48,040 nucleotides of DNA, from assembly GCF_015207735.1 (NCBI RefSeq), contig NZ_JADEWG010000042.1, positions 1 through 48,040 on the forward strand, in the 5' to 3' direction. The notes below the pieces were generated by a model, which did not search any database, was not told where the DNA came from, and saw only the letters and a list, made by a program, of their open reading frames with translations. Positions 1-8,511 of the stretch are shown here, one piece after another; positions within the stretch are counted from its first letter, which is position 1, and each line of letters begins with the position of its first letter. The translations under genes and the position numbers were made by a program. The DNA is from [Phormidium] sp. LEGE 05292. Its GTDB lineage: Bacteria; Cyanobacteriota; Cyanobacteriia; Cyanobacteriales; Aerosakkonemataceae.

Positions 1-88
1 GGGGACAAGGGGACAAAGGGAAATTTTTATTTCTGCCTTGGAGCCTTTCTTCCCTTCTGCCTTCTGCCTTCTGCCTTGGAGCCTTTCT
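1..88. repeat. Short tandem repeats (GGGGACAA and TTCTGCC units)
   Basis: Positions 1-20 carry a GGGGACAA-type octamer repeat. TTCTGCC is repeated three times at 55-75. The 20-base string at 31-50 recurs at 69-88. The array runs into the stop codon of the HEAT-repeat gene. Related units recur at 15857, 27645 and 31058, so this belongs to a dispersed repeat family of the genome. Confidence 0.8.
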
Positions 89-752
89 ACTGTGCTAACC
101 GTTGCAGAGAAATAGTTGCAGCTTGGGAAACTTGGGGGTGGTTGTCTTTTTCCAGATATTTAAGTGCGGGAATGGTTTTAGGATGGGGAAGATTTCCTAA
201 TGCTTCGGCTAATCTTTGTCTTACCAACCAATCTGGAGATTGAGCAAATTTTAAAATCTGCTCGACTGCTTGTGTGGCTTTGATTTCTCCTAAAGCTGCG
301 ATCGCAGCTTGTTGCAATACCACTTCGTCAGATTCTACTGCTTTAATTAAGATTTCGTAAGCCCTGGGATCTTTCAGGTTTCCTAACGAAACTGCGGCAC
401 TGAAACGCACTAACCAATCTGTATCTTCGTAAAAAGCACGGGAAAGCGGTTCAAAGGCTCTTTGGTCTTCCAAATAACCTAACGCACCCGCTGCATCCGC
501 ACGAATTCCGTAGTCTGGATCGTTTTCCAGTAATTTTACTAGAATTGGGTAGCATTCTTCAGTTTGCTTTAATCCTAAAGCAAATACTGCCATTGAGCGG
601 ATTTGCAAATTCTCATCATCCAATACTTTTTTAATTAGCGGTACTGCTTCGATCGCTGGTACATCCCGTAAAGACGCTAATGCTAGCATTCGATCGCGAG
701 AAGAATCACTATCAAGCTGAGCAGAAATTTGTTCTAGCCTAGAATTACTCAT
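87..752 (-). CDS. HEAT-repeat (PBS-lyase-like) protein
   Basis: This 221-residue soluble protein consists almost entirely of about six HEAT-like alpha-helical repeats of about 31 residues (for example VRFSAAVSLGNLKDPRAYE and VLQQAAIAALGEIKATQAVE). Repeats of this kind form a protein-protein interaction solenoid. In cyanobacteria they occur in bilin lyases (CpcE/F), in NblB and in many uncharacterised proteins. The length is close to NblB, but the N-terminus does not match what I remember of NblB, so no symbol is given. No signal peptide or membrane segment is seen. The start is an ATG. It is transcribed divergently from the histidine kinase at 1194, and no phycobiliprotein genes are nearby. 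The fold is certain; the partner is unknown. Confidence 0.85.
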   Translation of the reverse strand: MSNSRLEQISAQLDSDSSRDRMLALASLRDVPAIEAVPLIKKVLDDENLQIRSMAVFALGLKQTEECYPILVKLLENDPDYGIRADAAGALGYLEDQRAFEPLSRAFYEDTDWLVRFSAAVSLGNLKDPRAYEILIKAVESDEVVLQQAAIAALGEIKATQAVEQILKFAQSPDWLVRQRLAEALGNLPHPKTIPALKYLEKDNHPQVSQAATISLQRLAQ

Positions 753-1193
753 CTTTTTTGTAAAATCTTTCTTTACATTTTTTAATATAACTTATTTAGT
801 ACATGACTAATGCTACGAACCCAGAGAAAAGTAGCAGTTAGAAAACGAAAAATAGCCTTAGTAATTTTACCGATCGGGCAATATAACTAAAAATCCAGCT
901 TTTTTAGGTTAAATACCCTTAATTTGGCAATTAAGTCCTGAATAAAGTCAAATGCTTAATCTAGCTGTTCGGATAAGCTGACCCTGTTTGCCACTGAAAA
1001 TTAATCAGACAAGTACTACTAGTAACCAGTTTTTAATATTTTCAGATAAAATACCATTGACAGATGTAAGATAAGTTTCATCTATTACACACAAATATTA
1101 AAATGTTAACATTTCTAATATCATTAGGTCTAATCTGATTTGATGGCGCTCCTCAGAGAAGATATTCTAAATCGGGATACAAAATATTGAAAT
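753..1193. other. Divergent intergenic region
   Basis: This 441-bp AT-rich spacer separates the HEAT gene (-) from the histidine kinase (+) and must hold both promoters. I found no reliable -35/-10 pair, no RNA gene and no coding remnant. The only clear structure is the palindrome at 1096-1120, listed separately. Confidence 0.6.
1096..1120. promoter_or_regulatory. Palindromic candidate operator
   Basis: AAATGTTAACATTT at 1101-1114 is a perfect 14-bp palindrome. TATTA before it and TAATA after it extend the symmetry, with one extra base on the right. It lies about 80 bp upstream of the kinase start codon, a plausible place for a dimeric regulator to bind. Function is inferred from symmetry and position only. 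Confidence 0.35.
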
Positions 1194-4100
1194 ATGGAAT
1201 CACAAAGAATTAATAGCTTATATGAAAATTGTTTAGCTCATCCAGTCGATCGAGCAGCCTTACCTATTATATTGGCAGGACAAATGCAGCCCCAAACAGA
1301 AATGGATATTGATTTCCCTGCATCGCTACTGGCTCATATAAATTGTGCCGTGATTGCCACAGATAGAGATGGTAAAATTACCTATTGGAATCGCTATGCA
1401 GAAACTCTCTATCAATGGACAACCTCAGAAGTAATGGGTCAAAATGTATATGAAGTGATATTAGGAGAAGAAACTGAGCAGCAAACACAAGAAATAATTG
1501 AACAATTATTAAGAGTTGGTTCTTGGAAAGGAGAGCTTTTTGCCAGAAGACGAGATGGGAGTAGAGTTTGGGTGGAAAACACTATTTCTCCAATTAAAGA
1601 TGATAAAAGCCAAGTTAAAGGCTTTGTGGGAGTCTGTTTCGATGCTACAGAACGTCATCAAGTAAAAGAAGCATTGCGCCAAAGTGAAAGCACGACACAA
1701 ATTCTGTTTCATGCTATCCCAGAAGCTATATTTTTTATTCATAAAGATGGCACAATTGTAGATTTTCAACCTGCTAAACAAGTTAGTGAAGAATTTTCAA
1801 AAAGCGGTATAGTGAGCAAAAAGTTTTCTGAACTTCTGCCGAAAACAGTGTGGCAACAAGTAATGTCTTATGTGCAAGCAGCACTCTCTACAGGAGAGAT
1901 GCAGTTATTTGAATATCAACTGTTGAAAAAAGGCAAGAATTATGATTTTGAAGCGCGAATTATTAAGAGTACAGATGATGAAGTATTGACAATTATTCGC
2001 GATATAACGGAAAGAAAAATTGCTAATGAACAGCTCGCCAAAAGTGAAGATCGTTACCGAATTGTTTCAGAATTAATTTCTGATTTTGCTTATGCAGCAA
2101 AGATAGATAGTAATAATAATTTTAAAACAGATTGGATGACGGGTGCAGTGAGCCGGATTACGGGATATAGCTGCCAAGAAATGGCAAATAGAGGAGGGTG
2201 GCAAACTTTAATTTATCCCGACGATTTGCCTAAATATTTAGAAAAAATTCAAAATTTGTTGTGTTGGCAATCCGATATCAGCGAATATCGAATTATTACT
2301 AAAGAAGGAGAAGTTCGCTGGTTACGCGACTATAGACAACCAGTTTATTGTGAAGATAAAGAGCGGACGCTAATTGTTTACGGTGCAGCACAAGATATCA
2401 CTGAACGTAAACAAGCAGAAGAAGCACTGCGGCAACAAACTGAACGAGAAAGACTGCTGGGAATGATTCATGAACGAATTCGCCAATCTTTGAAAATAGA
2501 TAAAATTATAGGACAAGCAGTACAGGAAGTTCGCAGATTTTTGCAAGTGGAAAGAGTCACTATTTACCAGGTAGATGAAAAGGGTGATGGAAAATTTGTT
2601 GTAGAATCAGTAGCAGAAAATTGCTTATCAATACTCGGTTTATCGTTGACAGATCATTGTTTTAAAACGAAATTTGTAGAAAAATATCAACAAGGATATA
2701 TCTCGGCTACAAATGATATTTACCAAGGGAATCTTAGCCCTTGTCACTTAGAAATACTAGGAAAACTACAAATAAGGGCTAATTTAATTGTCCCGATAGT
2801 ATTTAACAGTAAGTTATGGGGTTTATTATGTGTTCATAATTGTACAGAACCTAGAAATTGGCAACCATTTGAAATAGAATCGTTGAAACAATTGGCGGTA
2901 AAAATTGCGATTGCGATCGCTCAATCAGAATTGTATCAACAAATCAAAACACTGAACGAAGATTTAGAAATCCAAGTACAAGAACGCACGGCAGAATTAC
3001 AAAAAGCCTTAGAAATTGAAGCAAGTTTAAAGCGAATTACTGATAAAGTCCGCGATAGCTTAGATGAAAACCAAATTTTACAAACAGCAGTCAGAGAATT
3101 AGCCATTGGGCTAGGCATGAATTCTTGCAATGCTTCAGTATACGATCTAGAAAAAGGCACATCTACAATCTGTTTTGAGCACGTAATTAGAGGGCCACAA
3201 TACAAAGGTAGAGTGGCACAAATGGCAAATTTCCCGGAACTTTATGACAAACAATTATTGCAAAAACAGTACTTTCAATTTTGTTCAATTCCGATCAATC
3301 CTGAAAGAGGACGAGTAGCAATGTTAGCTTGTCCAATAGTAGATAATCAAGGAGTATTGGGGGATTTGTGGTTAGTTAATCATCATGATTATGGTTTTAG
3401 CGAACTAGAAATTCGTTTGGTACAACAGGTAGCAAATCAATGTGCGATCGCCATTCGCCAAGCCAGACTTTACCAAGCTGCACAAGCCCAAGTAGAAGAA
3501 CTCGCCAAACTTAATCAACTCAAAGATGACTTTTTAAGCACCGTTTCCCATGAATTGAGAACTCCAATGGCGAACATGAAAATGGCAATTCAAATGCTAA
3601 AAATTGCTCCACCAGGCGATCGCCAACAACGTTACCTACAAATTTTACAATCTGAATGTAACCGCGAAACTGAACTAATTAATGACTTATTAGACTTACA
3701 AAGGCTAGAAGCAGCATCCTATCCTATTTCCCTGGAGGAAGCGATCAATCTTCCCGAATGGCTACCAGGAATTGTCGAACCATTTATTAGTCGCGCCCAA
3801 GAACGGGGGCAAATTTTACAAACACAAATTGCCCTTGATTTGTCCCCACTAATTACCGATCGCGCAGGCTTAGGGCGAATAGTCGCAGAACTACTAAATA
3901 ATGCTTGCAAATACACATCTTCTGGAGGCAAAATTATTCTCCATGTCTGTCAAGAAGAAAATGTTAAATCAACACCAACAACAGAAAATGCACAAGAATG
4001 TTTAGAGTTTGAAAATAGTCAAACTCCTGTTCCTGACATTATTTCCTTTACCGTAAAGAACCAAGCCGAAATTCCCGCAGAAGAGTTACCTAACGTATTT

Positions 4101-4262
4101 AAAAAGTTTTATCGAGTGCCAAAATCTGACCTTTGGAAACAAGGCGGTACAGGCTTAGGACTTGCCTTAGTGAAAAAATTGGTAGAACAAATGCAAGGTA
4201 ATATAGTAGTAGAAAGTAGCGCAGGTTGGACTACTTTTTGTGTTGAATTACCAAACAAATAA
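1194..4262 (+). CDS. PAS-PAS-PAS-GAF-GAF sensor histidine kinase
   Basis: This is a 1022-residue cytoplasmic sensor kinase with no predicted membrane segment. In order it has PAS/PAC about 41-160, PAS about 165-275, PAS/PAC about 283-405, GAF about 432-580, a coiled linker, GAF about 616-760, HisKA about 776-840 and HATPase to the end. His786 in SHELRTP is the predicted phosphoacceptor. N902/N903 form the N box and GGTGLGLAL the G2 box. The usual DxGxG G1 box is replaced by KNQAEIP, and a polar insert (about 920-945) precedes it; related cyanobacterial kinases show the same change. I recognise no conserved GAF chromophore cysteine context. No response regulator is adjacent. The start is an ATG without a clear Shine-Dalgarno sequence; internal ATGs near residue 31 are possible. 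Confidence 0.9.
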   Translation: MESQRINSLYENCLAHPVDRAALPIILAGQMQPQTEMDIDFPASLLAHINCAVIATDRDGKITYWNRYAETLYQWTTSEVMGQNVYEVILGEETEQQTQEIIEQLLRVGSWKGELFARRRDGSRVWVENTISPIKDDKSQVKGFVGVCFDATERHQVKEALRQSESTTQILFHAIPEAIFFIHKDGTIVDFQPAKQVSEEFSKSGIVSKKFSELLPKTVWQQVMSYVQAALSTGEMQLFEYQLLKKGKNYDFEARIIKSTDDEVLTIIRDITERKIANEQLAKSEDRYRIVSELISDFAYAAKIDSNNNFKTDWMTGAVSRITGYSCQEMANRGGWQTLIYPDDLPKYLEKIQNLLCWQSDISEYRIITKEGEVRWLRDYRQPVYCEDKERTLIVYGAAQDITERKQAEEALRQQTERERLLGMIHERIRQSLKIDKIIGQAVQEVRRFLQVERVTIYQVDEKGDGKFVVESVAENCLSILGLSLTDHCFKTKFVEKYQQGYISATNDIYQGNLSPCHLEILGKLQIRANLIVPIVFNSKLWGLLCVHNCTEPRNWQPFEIESLKQLAVKIAIAIAQSELYQQIKTLNEDLEIQVQERTAELQKALEIEASLKRITDKVRDSLDENQILQTAVRELAIGLGMNSCNASVYDLEKGTSTICFEHVIRGPQYKGRVAQMANFPELYDKQLLQKQYFQFCSIPINPERGRVAMLACPIVDNQGVLGDLWLVNHHDYGFSELEIRLVQQVANQCAIAIRQARLYQAAQAQVEELAKLNQLKDDFLSTVSHELRTPMANMKMAIQMLKIAPPGDRQQRYLQILQSECNRETELINDLLDLQRLEAASYPISLEEAINLPEWLPGIVEPFISRAQERGQILQTQIALDLSPLITDRAGLGRIVAELLNNACKYTSSGGKIILHVCQEENVKSTPTTENAQECLEFENSQTPVPDIISFTVKNQAEIPAEELPNVFKKFYRVPKSDLWKQGGTGLGLALVKKLVEQMQGNIVVESSAGWTTFCVELPNK

Positions 4263-4283
4263 AAGTTAGTCGTACCCATCTCC

Positions 4284-4313
4284 TATAATAACGACTGAAG
4301 TCGATACAACGAA
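4284..4313. terminator. Hairpin with GACTGAAGTC core
   Basis: CGAC-TGAA-GTCG (4292-4303) forms a short hairpin between the convergent kinase (+) and transporter (-). A related hairpin, GAGGAC-TGAA-GTCCTC, followed by a similar ATAACGGAC tail, lies at 25629-25644, also just after a kinase gene. Termination is inferred from position; the stem is only 4 bp. Confidence 0.4.
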
Positions 4314-4321
4314 CCGAGTTT

Positions 4322-5767
4322 TTAATCTCTGGCACCCATCTTTCTTTCTCTAAGTTTGAGCAAAATTTCCGCATGAACTTCGCGAGTAAGGGGATAAAAA
4401 TAAGTCAAAAATAATCCCAAAATTAAAGCTAAAGTTGGTAAAGGGCCGATCGCAAACCGAATCGCAAATAACACTGAATCTGGTTGAATTGGCGCAGTAT
4501 TATTAGCTAAAGGTTTTAAATATCCTGCCCAGTCTAAACTTTTTAAAACTAGGAAAACTGCGATCGCCAAACAAATCTTTTGCAGTAATACCACCAAACT
4601 ATAATAAATTCCCTCGCGACGTTGCCCAGTTCGCAACTCATCCAATTCTATGACATCTGGTAACATTGACCAAGGAACTAAATAAGCAATCGAAACCCCA
4701 AAACCAGCCATTATTGCCAACACAAACATTAAAAATACTTGATTTGGCTGTAAGAAAAATAAACCAGCTTGGGCAATAATCCATAAACCCATGCCCATAA
4801 AATAAACCCCTCTTTTCCCCACTCGTTGACTAACAGCACTCCACACATATAACATTGCCAAAGCAGTTACTTGAACAGCGAGAATTACTTGGGTGATAAA
4901 AGGATCGGGCAACCGCATCCAAGAAACAACAAAATAAGGAATAATTGCTGCTGTTAATTGCACAGCTAACCAAGAACAAAGATAAATCCCTATTACATAT
5001 AAAAACGGGCGATTACTTAAAACTATCTTTAATTGTTGCCATAAAGGTTCAGAAACAGGTTCTTCGATTTCTGGATGTCGGGTGGCTACAGCAAAAACAC
5101 GCCCGCGAACTCCCCAAATACACAAATAAATTGGTAAAACCGAAATTATCGCACAAACCAAACCAACTACTAAATATTGCTGTATTCGATCGTTAGGAAT
5201 TAATTGCTGAATAATCAACACAACAATTAATGAAAAAATACTGCCCCCAATAGAAAAACCAAACCGAAAACTATTTAACTTAGTGCGTTCGTCATAATCT
5301 GAAGTTAATTCAGGAGTTAGCGCCGTATAAGGTAAATTAACTACTGTATAAAAGGCATTAAACAAAATCGAAACTATTACGTAATACCAAAACAGCAGCC
5401 ATTGATTACCAGAATTATCGCTACCAAAAGGGACAATCCACTGTAAAAAGAAGGTAATTCCAAAAGGAATCGCCCCATAAAGCATCCAAGGCAACCGCCT
5501 ACCCCATCTAGACTTAGTTCGATCGCTAAGTACCCCCACAATTGGATCGTTAATCGCATCCCAAACTTTACCAACCAACAGCACCCAACCTGCCAACCCA
5601 GGATTTAAACCAGCCACATCAGTCAAAAAGATGGCAGTAAAAAATACCCCGATATTAGCTGTAATCGCTGCGCCCACATCACCCGCACCAAAAGCGAGTT
5701 TCGTACTCAGGTTCAGCTTTTCACTATCAGGCGTTTGATTAGCAAAATCTTCAGATGGGTTTTGCAT
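4322..5767 (-). CDS. MFS transporter, GPH (sugar:cation symporter) type
   Basis: This is a 481-residue integral membrane protein with about 12 hydrophobic segments. The N-terminal half has the signature of the glycoside-pentoside-hexuronide family: KLAFGAGDVGAAI, then a DAINDPIVGVLSDRTKSRWGRR loop region, as in MelB-like symporters. The family couples sugar or sulfoquinovose-type substrates to Na+ or H+; several cyanobacterial members have no known substrate. The frame opens with a GTG one codon upstream (5770), but the ATG at 5767 is preferred. It is convergent with the histidine kinase, and no sugar catabolic genes are adjacent, so substrate cannot be assigned. Confidence 0.87.
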   Translation of the reverse strand: MQNPSEDFANQTPDSEKLNLSTKLAFGAGDVGAAITANIGVFFTAIFLTDVAGLNPGLAGWVLLVGKVWDAINDPIVGVLSDRTKSRWGRRLPWMLYGAIPFGITFFLQWIVPFGSDNSGNQWLLFWYYVIVSILFNAFYTVVNLPYTALTPELTSDYDERTKLNSFRFGFSIGGSIFSLIVVLIIQQLIPNDRIQQYLVVGLVCAIISVLPIYLCIWGVRGRVFAVATRHPEIEEPVSEPLWQQLKIVLSNRPFLYVIGIYLCSWLAVQLTAAIIPYFVVSWMRLPDPFITQVILAVQVTALAMLYVWSAVSQRVGKRGVYFMGMGLWIIAQAGLFFLQPNQVFLMFVLAIMAGFGVSIAYLVPWSMLPDVIELDELRTGQRREGIYYSLVVLLQKICLAIAVFLVLKSLDWAGYLKPLANNTAPIQPDSVLFAIRFAIGPLPTLALILGLFLTYFYPLTREVHAEILLKLRERKMGARD

Positions 5768-5818
5768 CACTTAATTATATTTAAAGGAAAAAATTAACAG
5801 GGAAAAAAGCAGAGGTCT

Positions 5819-5875
5819 ACTTTTGAAGACTTAAAAGTATGGCAAAAAGGCATTCAATTAGTCAAGCACACTTAA
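5819..5875 (+). pseudogene. Remnant of a four-helix-bundle (S23-type) protein gene
   Basis: The frame reads TFEDLKVWQKGIQLVKHT and then stops. FEDLKVWQK is the typical N-terminal motif of the 23S-rRNA-intervening-sequence/four-helix-bundle protein family (usually about 115-120 residues). Only about 18 codons remain, there is no nearby start codon and nothing of the rest of the domain follows. It appears to be a decayed fragment in the spacer between the transporter and the chemoreceptor. Confidence 0.6.
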
Positions 5876-5946
5876 GCCATTTGTAAGCTAAAGCGCATCT
5901 AAATTGTATGTATATTTTTAGTGTGAGGCAAAAACCGTTAATCCCT

Positions 5947-5978
5947 CTCCCCATCTCCCCATCCCCCCATCTCCCCAT
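5947..5978. repeat. CTCCCCAT octamer array
   Basis: There are four consecutive 8-bp units; three are CTCCCCAT and one is CCCCCCAT. It lies downstream of the chemoreceptor gene (-) and belongs to the C-rich/G-rich octamer type found elsewhere in the window. Confidence 0.8.
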
Positions 5979-6031
5979 CAGCCTCAATATTAAAGTTAAA
6001 TACGTAGCAGCTTATGATTGTGGCGAGTCCA

Positions 6032-7525
6032 CTAATTGACCAAGACTTGCAAGCTTAAGGCGGCATCATTCAACTGTTGTGTACTAGTTTTTATTTGGCT
6101 AATACCGCTTGCCGTTTCAGTCGCGCCTTGATTTACGGAATTCATCGCATCAACCACCTGTTGAATTGCGATCGCCTGTTGGCTAGCAGTAAGGGCAATT
6201 TGCTGGTTGTTAGTAGTAATTGATTCCATTGCGGTAGCCACACCATTAAACGCTTCGGTTGTAAATTTGGTAAGAGTCATGCTTTCGTCTACTTTTTTGC
6301 GTCCTTCATCCGTAACCATTACCGTAGAGTTAATGGCGTGTTGGACATCATTAACTAAGTTAGTAATTTTTCCAGCGGACGTTTTGCTTTGATCGGCTAG
6401 TTTGCGAATTTCTGTAGCCACCACCGAAAATCCTTTGCCAAACTCTCCCGCTCGCACTGCCTCTACAGCCGCATTTAAAGCCAACATATTTGTTTGATTG
6501 GCTAAATCACTTACTACGTCTGAGATACTCCTAATTTGACTGGTTTGTTCGCTCAAACGCAAAATTTGTTCTGCGATCGCATTTACTTTTTCTTTTAAAT
6601 CGAGCATTTCAGTCAGGGTTTGTTCAATGGTTTTATTGCCTTGTTCAGTTAAAGTTAAAGCCTGTTTAGCACTCACAGCAGCAGCTTCAGCTTGTTTTGC
6701 CGAGTTTTGAGATGATGCACTTAACTCGTCAATGGTAATTGTGGTTTGATTGACGATCGTTGCTTGTTGCACTGCGGTTCTCTCCTGCTGTTCGGTGGTA
6801 ACAGCAATTTCGGTCGAGGAACTAGCAATGGTATTGGCAACTTGGTTAATCGGACGCATAATAATGCGGGCTATTACAAAAGAAACGAAGATACCCATAA
6901 CAACTGATAGACCTGTGCCACCCCAAGCCAAGGCTGTTGCTAATTGTTGCGCTTGGTTAGCAGCCTTCTGGCGTTCACTCAGCAAGTTTTCTTCTACTTC
7001 AATCATTTCACTCAAGCGCCTGCGGATTTGATCCATGATTTGCTTCCCCTTACCAGAAAGCAACAATGTTTTGAGTTCTGACTCCTTACCTGCGCGGTAA
7101 AGAGCAATGGTTTCCGCTAACTCATCCATTTTTGCTTGAACCAAGTCTTCCACAAGGCTGAGCCGCTGCAATTGGGCTGGATTATCCTGAATTAGCGTTT
7201 TGATGGTATTTAATCCATCTTTGAGAGGTTTATCAGCTTTTAAATAAGGATCTAAAAATTCCTCTTTATTGTTGAGTAAAAATCCTCGCTGACCTGTTTC
7301 TGCATCCACTAAAAGTTTTTCAATGTCTTTGAGATCTGCTTTCACTTCATAGGTATGAATCACCAAATCATTCGATTCTAATAATGAGTTGGTTCCCCAC
7401 TGAGAAGTCATTGTTGTTATGGTGACAAGCAGAGCAACAGCCCCAAACCCTAATGGCACAATGTAATTAATCTTCCAAGTTTGCTGAGTAAATGCCTGTT
7501 TTGGGAGCAAATTTCTATTGACCAT
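6032..7525 (-). CDS. Methyl-accepting chemotaxis protein with CHASE3 sensor
   Basis: This is a 497-residue membrane chemoreceptor. TM1 is at about 23-42. A CHASE3 domain (about 48-190, with the typical [10 protein letters not shown] motif) follows, then TM2 at about 198-222 and a cytoplasmic signalling domain. The signalling tip [21 protein letters not shown] followed by IRKLADQS is well conserved and should dock CheA/CheW-like proteins. After TM2 the sequence passes from [10 protein letters not shown] straight into the receptor coiled coil, so a normal HAMP domain of about 50 residues appears absent. No che genes are adjacent; in cyanobacteria such receptors usually feed pilus-driven taxis. 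The start is an ATG. Confidence 0.92.
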   Translation of the reverse strand: MVNRNLLPKQAFTQQTWKINYIVPLGFGAVALLVTITTMTSQWGTNSLLESNDLVIHTYEVKADLKDIEKLLVDAETGQRGFLLNNKEEFLDPYLKADKPLKDGLNTIKTLIQDNPAQLQRLSLVEDLVQAKMDELAETIALYRAGKESELKTLLLSGKGKQIMDQIRRRLSEMIEVEENLLSERQKAANQAQQLATALAWGGTGLSVVMGIFVSFVIARIIMRPINQVANTIASSSTEIAVTTEQQERTAVQQATIVNQTTITIDELSASSQNSAKQAEAAAVSAKQALTLTEQGNKTIEQTLTEMLDLKEKVNAIAEQILRLSEQTSQIRSISDVVSDLANQTNMLALNAAVEAVRAGEFGKGFSVVATEIRKLADQSKTSAGKITNLVNDVQHAINSTVMVTDEGRKKVDESMTLTKFTTEAFNGVATAMESITTNNQQIALTASQQAIAIQQVVDAMNSVNQGATETASGISQIKTSTQQLNDAALSLQVLVN

Positions 7526-7965
7526 TTTTTATACAGCCTTGATTCCTAACGACGGATAATTGTAGTTACACTATTTTTCCCGTACACTATTGAAAAGTAT
7601 CATCTTGCTAATTATGAATATCGGCGATCGAGTAATAATTGTCTCGAAAGTCAGGCAAATCAAACAATGTCTTTTACTCTAAATTCTCATGAGAAAGTGC
7701 GATCGTCATTTTTTCGGGTGCTTTAGAGACAGCAACGCACCGAACCAATAAATTAAGGTGCATGATAGGAAAAAACAACAAAATTATTCTTACCTATAAA
7801 CTAAATTTGTGCCTAACCCAGCATTTGAAAGTTGTTAGGTTAATTTGAGGCACAATACCCAATATAAGCGTATTTAAAAACTATCATTGTTTAGATGTTA
7901 TCTTAATGCTATTTTTTCTTCTACTTTCCCGTATCATTACTCTATATCATGAATTACAACTTTAT
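7526..7965. other. Intergenic region, chemoreceptor / phosphoribosyltransferase
   Basis: This 440-bp divergent spacer must contain promoters for both genes. It holds HIP1-core sites and the nested inverted repeats at 7807-7855, listed separately. The open frame from 7906 to 7965 gives an unusual hydrophobic lead-in and is better read as leader than as coding. No RNA gene was recognised. Confidence 0.55.
7807..7855 (+). promoter_or_regulatory. Nested, mutually exclusive inverted repeats in leader
   Basis: TTGTGCCT (7807-7814) can pair with AGGCACAA (7848-7855). CCTAAC (7812-7817) can pair with GTTAGG (7834-7839). The two left arms share CCT, so the outer and inner stems compete in part. The element ends 110 bp before the phosphoribosyltransferase ATG. 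It could be an operator or a leader switch; nothing in the sequence decides. Confidence 0.35.
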
Positions 7966-8511
7966 ATGTCCGATCTTTACGTATCTTGGTCAGATTACTA
8001 CTCTAATATTGAAAAGTTGGCTGTAAAAATCTATCAGTCCAACTGGGAATTTAACCAAATTGTCTGCCTTGCTAGGGGTGGACTGCGAATTGGGGATATT
8101 CTTTCACGAATTTATCGCTTACCTTTAGCAATTTTAGCAGCTACCTCTTATGGTGGCTCTGAAAACCGAGTGCGCGGTGCTTTAACTTTTTCCAGCCACA
8201 TCACCATGACTACTTCGCATTTAGGTAGCCATATTTTGTTAGTGGATGACTTAGTTGATTCTGGAGTGACTTTAGAACAGAGCGTGATTTGGCTGAAGCA
8301 GAATTTTAGCGAACAAGTAAAAGAAATTCGCACAGCAGTACTTTGGTATAAGGATTGCTCTGTAGTTGCGCCAGATTATTATATAGATTATTTGCCAGAT
8401 AATCCTTGGGTGCATCAGCCGTTTGAGCGTTACGAGAATATGAATTTGGCGGAGTTAGCTGCTAATTATCATACTGATTCAAACTCCAAACAGCCAGAGC
8501 CACAAAGGTAA
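7966..8511 (+). CDS. Phosphoribosyltransferase (xanthine/hypoxanthine-guanine type)
   Basis: This is a 181-residue cytosolic enzyme of the type I PRTase fold, which transfers phosphoribose from PRPP to a base. The PRPP loop is ILLVDDLVDSGVTL, and an early VCLARGGLRIGDILS segment matches the pyrophosphate-binding region. The C-terminal DNPWVHQPFERYE resembles the xanthine-guanine PRTase hood, which supports a purine base as substrate. The ATG at 7966 is preferred over 7906, because the extra 20 residues are hydrophobic and not family-like. The 3' end overlaps the convergent permease gene by 33 bp. Substrate preference (xanthine, guanine or hypoxanthine) cannot be fixed from sequence. Confidence 0.85.
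   Translation: MSDLYVSWSDYYSNIEKLAVKIYQSNWEFNQIVCLARGGLRIGDILSRIYRLPLAILAATSYGGSENRVRGALTFSSHITMTTSHLGSHILLVDDLVDSGVTLEQSVIWLKQNFSEQVKEIRTAVLWYKDCSVVAPDYYIDYLPDNPWVHQPFERYENMNLAELAANYHTDSNSKQPEPQR

Noticed and set aside
87-752. Naming the HEAT-repeat protein NblB or CpcE/F
   Set aside because: Length and fold fit NblB but the N-terminal sequence does not match what I recall, and there is no phycobiliprotein gene nearby.
7906-7965. Extended N-terminus of the phosphoribosyltransferase
   Set aside because: The 20 extra residues are hydrophobic and not part of the family; the ATG at 7966 starts the conserved region.
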